From JBASEY01 sp964404285 (lineage in GTDB: Bacteria > CSSED10-310): a stretch of DNA of 64,000 bases. Positions 17,776 through 26,880 of this stretch are shown here, one piece after another (the first letter of the stretch is position 1; each line of letters opens with the position of its first letter). The stretch covers positions 248,001 through 312,000 of the forward strand of contig CAYOJK010000001.1 in the NCBI GenBank assembly GCA_964404285.1. The letters run 5' to 3'. The notes beneath the pieces were generated by a model, which ran no database searches, was not told the origin of the DNA, and saw only the letters and a list, made by a program, of their open reading frames with translations. Both the position numbers and the translations under genes were made by a program.

Positions 17776-19623
17776 TCATAGCTTAGGGTAAACCTTGTCA
17801 AACAATTGATTAAAAGAATAACCGGTCAATGCATTCAGCTGAGCCTGAACCTGTTGTATTCTTATATAATGATCTATTTCTTCCTGTACACTCTCAGCAA
17901 GCTGTCTGTCTCGGTATAGCTGCGCCAGTAAGACATACAACTTCCTGATAGTTTTCATGTGCTTGTTTTTGCGCATGTTTTCGCTTCTTATTCTCTGCTG
18001 AATTGAAAGCTCATGATGATTAAACGCTATAAGGTTCGGCTTCCAAGACAGCCCGACATGCACTCTAAATAATTCTCGATCCCAATGATCATAACGCTCA
18101 CTTATCGGACCGGTATAAACCCTGCCTCTCGAAACTGAAAATACAGTGTTTCTGGTCATTCTATCCCGAATACGTGGAGAATAGCGGCAGGTAAAATCAA
18201 TTTCCGGTAACCAAGCCCCTCGATGCTTTCTTTCAAACCAAATTCGGTCTCGGAATAAATCTATCTCAGCGTGTCGAAGAGACGTATTTATCAATTCTTC
18301 CAAAGCTGGTAATTTTTCCGGTATATATTCCATCTTTATACTATCTGGTTCAAAAATAACCGGAGCAGTTAAAAGAAAGACGCCAGAGGCTGTAGCTATC
18401 CAGATTTCTTTCGGGTTCAAAAAATTAACTGCAATATCGCGAATATCATAATCCGTTAGACCCGCATTATGATATCGACCACCTTGGGTAAGAATATCCC
18501 AAAAGAAAACACCACGATTAGCAGCAACTACAACATATCCGGGAACAGTGTCAATATTTTGAATGGTGTCTCCCAAAAGTCCGGGAATATTGAGTTCATT
18601 CCAAAAACCAGTCTCTGCCAATGATACAAGAAAGTTAACTCCCCCTGCATATATCGAACCGGTATCAGTGACAGTTATAAAATGGGGAGTTGTGAGGAAA
18701 ACTGATCGATCAATAGGTTCTGTCTGGAATACTTCTCCTATTCTTCCCCAATACGTATAGTTTTCTGTTAAAATAACAATGGAATTATCTAAATTTTTAT
18801 CTGCCTCGATATTTATAAATATTTGATTTTGCAGTATTCCTTCTAGTTCAGAAAACGATGTTCCTTGATAAGAGGACACATAGATCCGTTCGTTCAAAAT
18901 GGCAAGAACCAAACCATCAGGAGAAACCACGGTTAACGCAAGAATATCTTCTATCGGATTCTCATTGGCTACCGAGACTTTTATCCAATTTCTACCGGCA
19001 TTTGACGAGATGTACAATCCTTGATTTGTTGCAGCATAGGCATATTGAGTAAAAACAGGATTCCAACATACCTGACGAATGACAATGTTATCCGTGTCAA
19101 AGAATGACTCAACATTTTCTTCATAGGTATCTATATCTTCATCATCCAAATCCATGACATCTTCAAATATCTCAACAATACCTACTTCCTCCAAACGCTC
19201 TTCTAATTCTTCATCGGTGATTGAATCCAGTTCTTCGTCGAAATCCAAAATTTCCAGATCATAAAGTTCTTCTTCGCCATATTCAGAGCGATCGAAATCT
19301 TTTTCAGTATCAACATCACCATCTTCGTCTTCTTTTTCTTCTTTTACCATTTCTTCAGCTGTTATTTCGTCCCACGCATACGTTTGGCGTGGTTTTAGAA
19401 CCATCTGCCAAGAGCGGCCTTTATTTTCTGAAAGATAAACACGGGAATTTGATGCGCATAAAATACGCCGGCCTGATATATCGACATCTATCGACACTAG
19501 GCTTAAGTCCAAAATACCGGAAGATTTATCTTCCCAAGTTCTTGATAAAAGATCTGAGTTGGAAGCGCGTGTTACGATTGCACCAACTATTAGCCAAAGG
19601 ATAGTAAAAGCAACTCTTTTCAT
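17776..19623 (-). CDS. Exported BNR/sortilin-like propeller protein with acidic insert and shared C-terminal domain
   Basis: A 615-residue protein with a signal peptide (KRVAFTILWLIVGAIVTRAS). Repeats of the BNR/photosystem-assembly type (VYLSENKGRSWQMV; GLYISSNAGRNWIKV) indicate a beta-propeller over roughly residues 40-440. Between the first two blades lies a ~90-residue insert (about 89-178) made almost entirely of Asp, Glu and hydrophobics. Residues ~445-615 match the C-terminal domain of the helix-hairpin-helix protein downstream. A UUG at 19650 could add nine residues, but neither start has a convincing ribosome-binding site; ATG 19623 gives the better leader. It is the first gene of the minus-strand secreted-protein run. 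Confidence 0.75.
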   Translation of the reverse strand: MKRVAFTILWLIVGAIVTRASNSDLLSRTWEDKSSGILDLSLVSIDVDISGRRILCASNSRVYLSENKGRSWQMVLKPRQTYAWDEITAEEMVKEEKEDEDGDVDTEKDFDRSEYGEEELYDLEILDFDEELDSITDEELEERLEEVGIVEIFEDVMDLDDEDIDTYEENVESFFDTDNIVIRQVCWNPVFTQYAYAATNQGLYISSNAGRNWIKVSVANENPIEDILALTVVSPDGLVLAILNERIYVSSYQGTSFSELEGILQNQIFINIEADKNLDNSIVILTENYTYWGRIGEVFQTEPIDRSVFLTTPHFITVTDTGSIYAGGVNFLVSLAETGFWNELNIPGLLGDTIQNIDTVPGYVVVAANRGVFFWDILTQGGRYHNAGLTDYDIRDIAVNFLNPKEIWIATASGVFLLTAPVIFEPDSIKMEYIPEKLPALEELINTSLRHAEIDLFRDRIWFERKHRGAWLPEIDFTCRYSPRIRDRMTRNTVFSVSRGRVYTGPISERYDHWDRELFRVHVGLSWKPNLIAFNHHELSIQQRIRSENMRKNKHMKTIRKLYVLLAQLYRDRQLAESVQEEIDHYIRIQQVQAQLNALTGYSFNQLFDKVYPKL

Positions 19624-19816
19624 CACGATATTCACGTTTTTATACGCCAATTCAAATAAAACAACCCTGTTGAAATTATCAAACTCCTTCTATTCGGTCA
19701 ATCTAACTATTAGTTTCAAGGCAAATTGATCACTATGATTTAATAGTAGGTAATTACTTATTATGGAAACCAAGTTGAGCGTATTTTTTTGAGCCTTTTT
19801 CTATCCAAGCCACCAC

Positions 19817-19842
19817 AAAAAAACCAATGAGTCTGTCTGGTT
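19817..19842 (-). terminator. Possible weak terminator after the nucleotidyltransferase gene
   Basis: On the minus strand AACCA and TGGTT form a five-base stem with a ten-base loop, followed by seven T. It lies 11 bases past the stop of the 1010-residue gene. The stem is short, so the call is tentative. The rest of 19624-19852 shows no other clear element; the promoter for the minus-strand secreted-protein run should lie here but I cannot define it. Confidence 0.35.
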
Positions 19843-19852
19843 GAAAAAAGCG

Positions 19853-22800
19853 TTAATTTTCCACTATTTCGCCCAATAGATATTGGCCTATTTTATGTAT
19901 TACCGTTCTGGAACGGCGCAGGCGATTTTTATATCTTCGAATTAATTGAGATGTAGAGCTATCCAATTCCATAGCATCCGTTGTTTTTATTCCCATTTTC
20001 TGAGAAATGTATATCAAACGATCAGATGCCACATTGTCATCTGCAGATGAGCTAAAGTAATAGAGGTCTTTAAAGGTTCGGAAAAATTTATAATTTTGCT
20101 CAAGCGTTTTAAAGTCTGATGTAAGACTTGGAATTTTTGAAATCAACATTTCGAATGTCTTCCAAACATCGGACTCTCTCTTACCTAGAAATGCCAAGGC
20201 TGCCTGTAGAATTAATTGGACATCTCGCAGTCCACCAGGATTTTCTTTGACGTTTATAGTTTGATCTTTTATCTGATTGTAATCATTCTGCCTATCTTCT
20301 ATCTCACCTAGAAGGCTTTTAATAAAACGAGCTGGATTTGAAAACAGTTTTCTTTCCAACAGATTGTCAATAAATCTATCAAACGATTGGCTGCCGACAA
20401 GCAAACGGGCAGTTAAAAGTTGAGACCATTCGATAAAATCTGTTTCATACTGCTCCTCAAGTCTTGATTCCAGTTGTTTGATTGGAATGACAAATGAGTT
20501 AAAAAATTCCGCAAACCGATGCTGCGTCGAGACTCCTTGCCGATTGAGTTCTCGGTTTATCCCATTGATAATAGACGAAGCATAGCGCAGAAAATTCTGA
20601 TCGGAGTTTTCGCAGATCACAAATAAATCGATATCATTCTCAAAAGCCTCTTCCAAAGCGTATCCTCCGGCACAAAAGATGGCGATCGGTTGATCATCTT
20701 CATCCTGTGTCCCAAATTCGAATGGATAAAGATTTTTTGATTCAACTGTCCATTGTGATGCTCTATATAGCCAACGAAAATATCTACGAAAAAAGGAATG
20801 ATACATATGATAAAAGGATTCCAGGTCATTTAAACGATGCAAGGCTTCCAAGCCACACCGACTGAATCCGAACTGATAGAAAGTGGCCAGGCGTTCGTTA
20901 AGTTCTTCCGGAGTCTCAGCATCAGAAAGTTCCGCCCATAATAACTGCCTAACCCTATCCAGATATTTTAAGTCATCGACATGAGTAACAATTTCAGGAC
21001 GTTTATCAACGACTTTTATAAAAAACCGGCGATAATTGTTCGAGGAGAAGGTCAGGACTTTACACAAAATCACAAACTTTTTCTGATAGATTTCATATTC
21101 TTCGTCTTGATAAGTGATACTTTCAATAGTTTTTTGGAGTTCTGAGAGCTGCTGATGTTCAAGTTGTGCTAGAAAACGTGTAACCGTTTCCGGATTGGTA
21201 AATATGAGCTTAATCAAAGCATCAACACGTGCAGGATCATTTTTTATCAATTCAAGAAGCCATTGGTTCATTTCATGTGGGTAATCAATTGTATCAGAAT
21301 GTCGAATGTATTCTCGAAACAATACAGCCATCTGGATCATTGAATCCATATCGAATGCAATCACATCTATCAATCGTCGAAATACATGTAATCTTCGATG
21401 AGGAGATATTTGTTCAATTGAATCCACTAGTTGATTGAGATGACGGCCGTTGTTTTCTGCCATTAACGTTAGAACGTCATCCCAATAACGTACACCCCAA
21501 AACTGTTTGATTACGGAGAAAAGGTTTCTGATCAGGCTTTTTGTCCACTTAATGTCTAATTCCGGAGGTTTATTTCCTTGGAACAGATCATTGAAAACTG
21601 TAATTTTTCGAAGATGTTCGGAGACTTTTTCGATAACGCGTCTAGCAAGAACAGATAGTTGAGACAATTCCTCGTAATAATGCACCATTAAACGAGAGCC
21701 TGGTCTGACGGGTCCTAATGCTTTAAACCCCATGGTTTCAGCAACAACATCCAAATTTTCGATAGTAACCGGATCACTCGTATCAAACCGGTCATCGATG
21801 GAAATAAGTAACTGGTAAACATGCAGAAACATCTCACAAAAATTTAACGCATCTTGTAGTCTCAGGTAGAGTCCTTTGCTGCCGGGATCACGAATGATCA
21901 AGGTATCCAGTGTATCCCGTGAACCATGTTCATGAACTCGGTATATGGCCCTTAACAGGCTAACGGAATTATGTATTATACGAAGGGCATCATTTTTGGG
22001 GCTTGTCCATCGAAGATCTATATTCTCTTGAATTCGGCTCTGAACTTCCGCCATCAAGCCGCGTAGATAAGCCTCATGTAAGTATCTGTCTTTGGGATCA
22101 TAAAAGAATTTGCTGATGATTTCATCTTCTATGCTTTTCATCGTTCGAGTATCACCGAACAAATATTCGCTGGTCATCAACTCTGTTATTAAAACAAAAT
22201 TGCTGACATCCTTTGCCAGAAACTTTTTGAAATCTGAAACACCCGCCAGGTAGGATCGAGTTGAAACCAGCTCAGCAATATAAAAATGCATTTTGGAAGA
22301 GTATTTGAAAAATTCAGCCGCCATCTGCCCTATAACTGCATTCCAAGCAGCTTTGTCGACACCAGGAGAGAAAAAAACGGCGATATCGAGGTCTTCTTGA
22401 TCCATTATCATTCCGACATTACAAATCGCTATTCCATCCAGTCTTGTATCTTCATTTAGAACGTGAATCAGCATGCTTAAATAGGTGGAAATCAATGTGC
22501 GGCGTTGGATTCGTAATCGATAAAGAATTTGCCTATATACTTTGATACGATCAGAATCAGTGCTGAATTCTCGTCGTAATGATTCTATACTGATGAAATG
22601 TAGGTGCAGCATCTGTAGGGCAAAATAAGTCCCTATATATCGCTGCATTTCTTCTTTGGATTCTGCCACATTTGCAACAGCAAGCATCTGCCGCTTGTAA
22701 TTGTGCGATTTTCGCCATAAATGTACCTTTCCAGCCATTCCCTTATCAGCTAAGCGCTGCCGTAATTCTGGGATGTTCTGTTCAACCAGATGTCTGTATT

Positions 22801-22885
22801 TCTTAAAATGGTTGGAAAGCCTCTCTAATACACCTGAGAGTTCATCATACGACTCTAATACACTTTTACCATCACTTCGAATCAT
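19853..22885 (-). CDS. GlnD/GlnE-like protein with two nucleotidyltransferase-like regions
   Basis: The product has 1010 residues. Near 735-755 there is a nucleotidyltransferase active-site pattern (FCAGGYALEEAFENDIDLFVI: GG then acidic DxD-like residues), and near 880 the GlnD/GlnE-type block KENPGGLRDVQLILQ. A second, more degenerate site (ICNVGMIMDQEDLDIAVF) lies near 153-170. Two such modules recall glutamine synthetase adenylyltransferase GlnE, while the PGGLRD block recalls the PII uridylyltransferase GlnD. No HD or ACT domain is seen at the C-terminus, so it is not a standard GlnD. The substrate is unknown. It starts 28 bases after fabG on the same strand and is probably co-transcribed with it. 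Confidence 0.65.
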   Translation of the reverse strand: MIRSDGKSVLESYDELSGVLERLSNHFKKYRHLVEQNIPELRQRLADKGMAGKVHLWRKSHNYKRQMLAVANVAESKEEMQRYIGTYFALQMLHLHFISIESLRREFSTDSDRIKVYRQILYRLRIQRRTLISTYLSMLIHVLNEDTRLDGIAICNVGMIMDQEDLDIAVFFSPGVDKAAWNAVIGQMAAEFFKYSSKMHFYIAELVSTRSYLAGVSDFKKFLAKDVSNFVLITELMTSEYLFGDTRTMKSIEDEIISKFFYDPKDRYLHEAYLRGLMAEVQSRIQENIDLRWTSPKNDALRIIHNSVSLLRAIYRVHEHGSRDTLDTLIIRDPGSKGLYLRLQDALNFCEMFLHVYQLLISIDDRFDTSDPVTIENLDVVAETMGFKALGPVRPGSRLMVHYYEELSQLSVLARRVIEKVSEHLRKITVFNDLFQGNKPPELDIKWTKSLIRNLFSVIKQFWGVRYWDDVLTLMAENNGRHLNQLVDSIEQISPHRRLHVFRRLIDVIAFDMDSMIQMAVLFREYIRHSDTIDYPHEMNQWLLELIKNDPARVDALIKLIFTNPETVTRFLAQLEHQQLSELQKTIESITYQDEEYEIYQKKFVILCKVLTFSSNNYRRFFIKVVDKRPEIVTHVDDLKYLDRVRQLLWAELSDAETPEELNERLATFYQFGFSRCGLEALHRLNDLESFYHMYHSFFRRYFRWLYRASQWTVESKNLYPFEFGTQDEDDQPIAIFCAGGYALEEAFENDIDLFVICENSDQNFLRYASSIINGINRELNRQGVSTQHRFAEFFNSFVIPIKQLESRLEEQYETDFIEWSQLLTARLLVGSQSFDRFIDNLLERKLFSNPARFIKSLLGEIEDRQNDYNQIKDQTINVKENPGGLRDVQLILQAALAFLGKRESDVWKTFEMLISKIPSLTSDFKTLEQNYKFFRTFKDLYYFSSSADDNVASDRLIYISQKMGIKTTDAMELDSSTSQLIRRYKNRLRRSRTVIHKIGQYLLGEIVEN

Positions 22886-22913
22886 GATATCTCAGACTTT
22901 TCTTATCAATTGA

Positions 22914-23654
22914 TTACAATCCCAATCCACCATCGACACATATAACAGATCCCGTGATATAGGATGCTGCATCACTGAGAAGAAAAATGATAGTCTCAGC
23001 AACGTCAGATGGTTGCCCAGCACGGCCTGCAGGAATTTTCGTCATCCATTCATCTCGAGCTTTTTCTGGGAGAGTAAGCGTCATTTCAGTTTCAATAAAA
23101 CCCGGTGCAATAGCATTGACAGTAACATTATAGCGTGCCAGCTCCAAAGCCAGTGTTTTCGTCAACCCTATAACCCCAGCTTTTGATGCCGAATAATTTA
23201 CTTGGCCGGGATTGCCATAAGCTACAACACTAGACAGATTGACAATCCGACCACTTGACGACTTTCTAATCAAACCTATGCCATGTCTCGACATTAAATA
23301 TGTGCCCGTCAGATTGACATCAATAACCGACTGCCATTGATCAAGAGTCATCCGCATAAACAGATTATCTCGAGCTATCCCGGCATTGTTCACTAAAGCA
23401 TCCAAGCCGCCTATATCTGCTTTGACATAACTAAACAGCTCTTTAACCTGGGTTTCATTCGACACATCACACTCTTTTAAATAAATTTTATCTTTATACT
23501 GTGCAAGCTGTTCAGCAGCTGATTCGATATCTTTCATGTTCAAATCAATAAAAATAACTTCAGCTCCTTCTTCAAGACAACGTTTTGAAATCGCAAAGCC
23601 AATTCCTCTGGCAGCTCCGGTAACCATGATTTTTCGCCCTAAAAGTTTCGACAT
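22914..23654 (-). CDS. fabG: 3-oxoacyl-[acyl-carrier-protein] reductase
   Basis: A 246-residue short-chain dehydrogenase/reductase that reduces beta-ketoacyl-ACP with NADPH in fatty-acid elongation. It has the cofactor loop TGAARGIG (12-19), NNAG (89-92), and the catalytic Ser141/142, Tyr154 and Lys158 (YSASK). An AAAGGAG precedes the ATG. FabG-like sequences also serve other pathways, but divergence from yceD-rpmF-plsX-fabD-acpP supports the fatty-acid role. In many bacteria fabG sits between fabD and acpP; here it has been separated to the opposite strand and leads a two-gene unit with the GlnD/GlnE-like gene. Confidence 0.9.
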   Translation of the reverse strand: MSKLLGRKIMVTGAARGIGFAISKRCLEEGAEVIFIDLNMKDIESAAEQLAQYKDKIYLKECDVSNETQVKELFSYVKADIGGLDALVNNAGIARDNLFMRMTLDQWQSVIDVNLTGTYLMSRHGIGLIRKSSSGRIVNLSSVVAYGNPGQVNYSASKAGVIGLTKTLALELARYNVTVNAIAPGFIETEMTLTLPEKARDEWMTKIPAGRAGQPSDVAETIIFLLSDAASYITGSVICVDGGLGL

Positions 23655-23728
23655 TGACTAACTCCTTTCATTCAAAGTAAACAAAAAGATATTACAGTAA
23701 TCAGCATTGTTTTACTAATCAGTTTTTA

Positions 23729-23756
23729 CTTATACAATGTTTTTTTGCTGAGTCAA
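23729..23756 (-). promoter_or_regulatory. Sigma-70-type promoter of fabG
   Basis: On the minus strand a -35 box TTGACT (23751-23756) and a -10 box TATAAG (23729-23734) are separated by 16 bases. Both boxes match the consensus at five of six positions. Between the -10 and the fabG start lies an 11-base palindrome ATTACAGTAAT (23691-23701), placed where an operator could act. Confidence 0.6.
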
Positions 23757-23763
23757 AGGAATC

Positions 23764-23792
23764 TTGACAACCATGATTTTCAGTTTTAACGT
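23764..23792 (+). promoter_or_regulatory. Possible sigma-70-type promoter of yceD-rpmF-plsX-fabD-acpP
   Basis: A perfect -35 TTGACA at 23764-23769 is followed after 17 bases by TAACGT (23787-23792), a poor -10. It would start transcription about 40 bases ahead of the UUG of the YceD-like gene. The perfect -35 and spacing are the support; the weak -10 limits confidence. Confidence 0.42.
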
Positions 23793-23840
23793 TAGCCTGC
23801 ATTTCAGCTTCTGAAGGAAGCGAAAATAAGGAGCAATACA

Positions 23841-24368
23841 TTGGATTATAAAAAAATATTTTTAAACGAAATTCCGGTTGAGGGTCTAGTTTTAGCTTTC
23901 TCTCTTCCAGCTTCTGAATTTGGTTTTCAAATAGAGAATTGTGATTTAACAGACGAAGTGTCTTTCAAAGGTTCTATTCACCGGTTTGGCGAACGTTTCA
24001 TTCTCTCCGGACGCATAGAAAGCTATTGGGCTTTTCAATGCGATAGGTGTTTAAAACTTTTTAAATGCCCTATGGAAACTCCTGTTTTAATGCATTATGT
24101 TGAACAAAAAGATTATAGTCGAGCAGTATCTCAAGCTTTTCAAGACTCGAATGAGGAACCAGAAGAAATAGTGAAAGATGCTATCAACTTGCTTGACGCG
24201 CTTAAAGAACAGTTAATTTTACATCTTCCGATGAAAATGTTATGTTCAGATTCGTGCAAAGGACTCTGCTCACAATGCGGACAAGATCTGAACAAGGGTG
24301 ATTGCGAGTGTCCGCCACCTGTAACAGATTTTCGGTTTTCAAAATTAAAAGACCTTTTGGAAAAGTGA
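23841..24368 (+). CDS. yceD: YceD family (DUF177) protein, probable large-ribosomal-subunit accumulation factor
   Basis: A 175-residue protein typical of the DUF177 genes that precede rpmF in most bacteria. It has the QCDRC pair in the middle (residues ~71-74) and the Cys-rich C-terminal block CSDSCKGLCSQCGQDLNKGDCEC that the family shares. E. coli YceD is linked to 23S rRNA accumulation; the exact biochemical role is uncertain. The start is a UUG placed seven bases after AAGGAG (23828-23833). The rpmF gene begins ten bases downstream, confirming the classic yceD-rpmF-plsX order. Confidence 0.9.
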   Translation: MDYKKIFLNEIPVEGLVLAFSLPASEFGFQIENCDLTDEVSFKGSIHRFGERFILSGRIESYWAFQCDRCLKLFKCPMETPVLMHYVEQKDYSRAVSQAFQDSNEEPEEIVKDAINLLDALKEQLILHLPMKMLCSDSCKGLCSQCGQDLNKGDCECPPPVTDFRFSKLKDLLEK

Positions 24369-24378
24369 GGATTATCAA

Positions 24379-24561
24379 GTGCCGGTACCAAAAAGACGAA
24401 AAACACATTCAAAAGTAAAAATGCAGCGGGCCAATAAGAATATCGCCGTCACCAATCGTTCGACCTGCTCAAACTGCCATGAGCCCAAACTTCCGCATAG
24501 AGTCTGCCCGAATTGTGGATATTATAAATCAAAGCAGATTCTTGAAATCAAAGAGGAATAA
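24379..24561 (+). CDS. rpmF: 50S ribosomal protein bL32
   Basis: A 60-residue basic protein starting with GUG and beginning MPVPKRRKTHSK. The four-cysteine zinc pattern CSNC...CPNC is intact, so this is the zinc-binding (C+) form. Length and N-terminus fit bL32 exactly. It lies between the YceD-like gene and plsX, the usual arrangement that couples ribosome and membrane-lipid synthesis. Confidence 0.96.
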   Translation: MPVPKRRKTHSKVKMQRANKNIAVTNRSTCSNCHEPKLPHRVCPNCGYYKSKQILEIKEE

Positions 24562-24577
24562 CTGATCTGCTCATTGA

Positions 24578-25582
24578 GTGCAGCTAGTGGAAATTATTTT
24601 TGACACCCTTGGAGCTGAGCAAGGAATCGATAGTGTAATCGAAGCAGGTTGCCACCTGGCTGTCTATAACAACATAAAGATATGTTTTGTTGGTGATGAA
24701 AATCAGATCAATTCACGCCTGAATTCTTGTGGATTATTATCACATACCGCTATTCGTGTCATTAATTCAACATCTTATATTTCAATGGATGAGACACCAA
24801 GCGATGCAATTGCATCTAAACAGAATGCCTCCATTTGCGTTGCAATGCGACAAGCAAACATCTCCTCACTCTCTGCCGTAATCAGCCCTGGTCACTCAGG
24901 CGCTACCGTTCTTGCCGCCAAAGAAAATTGGGGATTACTGCCTAAGATTTCAAGAGCCTGTCTATGCCAAATTCTACCTGCAGCAAATAACAAACATTTC
25001 CTTATTTCAGATGTCGGAGCTTCCATCAATACATCTCCAGACGCTCTGTTAGGATTTGCTATTATGACAGTTGCTGCAGCAAAAAATCTTCTGAATATTT
25101 CCCAGCCACGCATTGGTCTTTTAAATATTGGAACAGAAACTTTTAAAGGTGATCAAAGACTCTTAGAAACTCACAAGCTTATCAAAAACCATTTTCCCGA
25201 ATTTATCGGCAACATCGAAGGCCACCAAATATGGAATGGTGATAGCGAGTGTGTGATAACAGATGGCCTTACAGGAAATATTCTGTTGAAATCTGTTGAA
25301 GGGTTTTCATCTTTGTTGATTCAGAAAGCGTGTTCCAACCTTCCACCAGAGACTTGTGACAAATTCAAACAATTTACTCAACAAATATTGACGTCGGAAT
25401 ATCACGGCGCTGTTCTGTTGGGAGTTAATGGCCTTTGCATTGTCTGCCATGGAAAAGCATCTTCAGAAGATATGATCAGTGCAGGCAAGCTGGCAATAAA
25501 GTGTCAACAAAATAATTTAATTGATACTCTCGCTCAATTTCTCGTAGACTCCAGACCTAGAACAAGTAATTCGACAATATAA
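24578..25582 (+). CDS. plsX: Phosphate acyltransferase PlsX
   Basis: A 334-residue enzyme making acyl-phosphate from acyl-ACP for phosphatidic acid synthesis. Family blocks are present in order: an N-terminal strand and IKICFVGDE, ISPGHSGATVLAAKENWG, a DVGASINTSPDALLGFA region, IGLLNIGTETFKGD, FIGNIEGHQIW and ITDGLTGNILLKSVEG. The N-terminal glycine loop is FDTLGAEQG rather than the usual DAMGGD, so this is a diverged member. The GUG start at 24578 lacks a clear Shine-Dalgarno and a GUG at 24587 is an alternative. Confidence 0.9.
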   Translation: MQLVEIIFDTLGAEQGIDSVIEAGCHLAVYNNIKICFVGDENQINSRLNSCGLLSHTAIRVINSTSYISMDETPSDAIASKQNASICVAMRQANISSLSAVISPGHSGATVLAAKENWGLLPKISRACLCQILPAANNKHFLISDVGASINTSPDALLGFAIMTVAAAKNLLNISQPRIGLLNIGTETFKGDQRLLETHKLIKNHFPEFIGNIEGHQIWNGDSECVITDGLTGNILLKSVEGFSSLLIQKACSNLPPETCDKFKQFTQQILTSEYHGAVLLGVNGLCIVCHGKASSEDMISAGKLAIKCQQNNLIDTLAQFLVDSRPRTSNSTI

Positions 25583-25593
25583 GGAGGCTTTTC

Positions 25594-26538
25594 ATGAAGA
25601 CGGCAATACTATTTCCAGGTCAAGGCTCACAAATAGCTGGTATGGGAAGGGATGTTTTTGATCAATATGATTCCGCTAAAGAAATCTATCTCCGTGCTGA
25701 CGATGCTCTTGGCCAACCATTATCATCACTTTGCTTCAATGGACCCCAAGAAGAGCTGAATTTGACGGCAAATACACAACCGGCTTTATTGGCAACTTCG
25801 GCTGCTATTGCTTCTGTTGTTAGAAATCTAGTCCCTATTGATATCACTTGCCTGGCAGGTCACAGTTTAGGTGAGTACACTGCATTATGGTTCGCCGAAG
25901 CTTTTGAACTTCCTGCCGTATTAAGACTCGTCCAACTTCGAGGTGAATCCATGCAAGCGGCTACGCCCAGTGGAGTTGGCGCTATGGCGGCAGTTCTGGG
26001 GCTGGACAATACGTCTGTTGAACAAGTCTGCCAACAGGCTGCGCAAGGCGAAGCGCTCGCTGCAGCAAATTTTAATGCAGATGGACAGACCGTGATCTCC
26101 GGTCACAAATCAGCAGTTGAACGTGCAATTACTCTAGCAAAAGAAAAAGGCGCTAAAAGAAGCCTATTACTCCCCGTCAGCGCTCCATTTCACTCCCCCC
26201 TAATGGCGCCGGCCGCTAAAATTATGGCTGACGCCCTGAAAAATACCGACATCAAATCATTGAAATATCCTGTGATATGCAATGTCATAGCCTCACCTAT
26301 GGATAACTCACCTGAAAAAGTTCGCGCAGCATTAGTTGAACAAATAACAGCGCCGGTTCAGTGGACGTCATCTGTCCGGCAAATGGTGGATTTGGGTGTT
26401 GAGCTGTTTTTAGAAATTGGGCCGGGCAACGTGCTGACTAATCTTGTAAAACGGATAGCGCCGGACATCAAACGATTTACAATTTCAAATGTTGCTGATA
26501 TAAAGAATTTCATTGATTTTTATTCGCTTGAAAATTAA
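25594..26538 (+). CDS. fabD: Malonyl-CoA:ACP transacylase
   Basis: A 314-residue acyltransferase that loads malonyl groups onto ACP. The N-terminal FPGQGSQ, the nucleophile elbow GHSLGEY with Ser91, the downstream active-site segment SAPFHSPLM (catalytic His) and the C-terminal EIGPGNVLTNLVKR are all present. AAGGAGG lies just ahead of the ATG. The gene follows plsX by 11 bases and precedes acpP by 43; no fabH is seen in this cluster. Confidence 0.96.
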   Translation: MKTAILFPGQGSQIAGMGRDVFDQYDSAKEIYLRADDALGQPLSSLCFNGPQEELNLTANTQPALLATSAAIASVVRNLVPIDITCLAGHSLGEYTALWFAEAFELPAVLRLVQLRGESMQAATPSGVGAMAAVLGLDNTSVEQVCQQAAQGEALAAANFNADGQTVISGHKSAVERAITLAKEKGAKRSLLLPVSAPFHSPLMAPAAKIMADALKNTDIKSLKYPVICNVIASPMDNSPEKVRAALVEQITAPVQWTSSVRQMVDLGVELFLEIGPGNVLTNLVKRIAPDIKRFTISNVADIKNFIDFYSLEN

Positions 26539-26581
26539 ACTGCTTACAGCTTGCGCGGAAAAATTTTAGGAGAAGCAAAAA

Positions 26582-26818
26582 ATGACGGTAGAAGAAAGAG
26601 TTTATAAAGTCGTAGCAGATCAACTCGGTGTCGAGATAGCAGAAGTGACTCCTGAAGCATCATTTACTGATGATTTGGGGGCAGATTCCTTGGACCAAGT
26701 TGAACTTGTTATGGCCTTGGAAGAAGAATTCGACATTACCATTCCAGACGAAGATGCCGAAAAAATGAATGTGGTAAAGGAAGCTATTAACTATATTAAA
26801 GAAATACTGAAACAATAA
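26582..26818 (+). CDS. acpP: Acyl carrier protein
   Basis: A 78-residue acidic four-helix protein carrying acyl chains during fatty-acid synthesis. The phosphopantetheine attachment motif is DDLGADSLDQVELVM with Ser36. Strong AGGAG precedes the ATG. Length and sequence are those of the housekeeping AcpP. It closes the fatty-acid run, and a hairpin follows about 60 bases downstream. Confidence 0.97.
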   Translation: MTVEERVYKVVADQLGVEIAEVTPEASFTDDLGADSLDQVELVMALEEEFDITIPDEDAEKMNVVKEAINYIKEILKQ

Positions 26819-26880
26819 TAAGAATATAACTTTACACCTTTTAAAGCTTTTTATAGTTCTTTGCTTTCACTTGCATATCC

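Noticed and set aside
19221..19604. A 127-residue plus-strand open frame opposite the propeller gene
   Set aside because: It is the antisense of the acidic insert and has low-complexity His/Leu content; the minus-strand gene explains the region.
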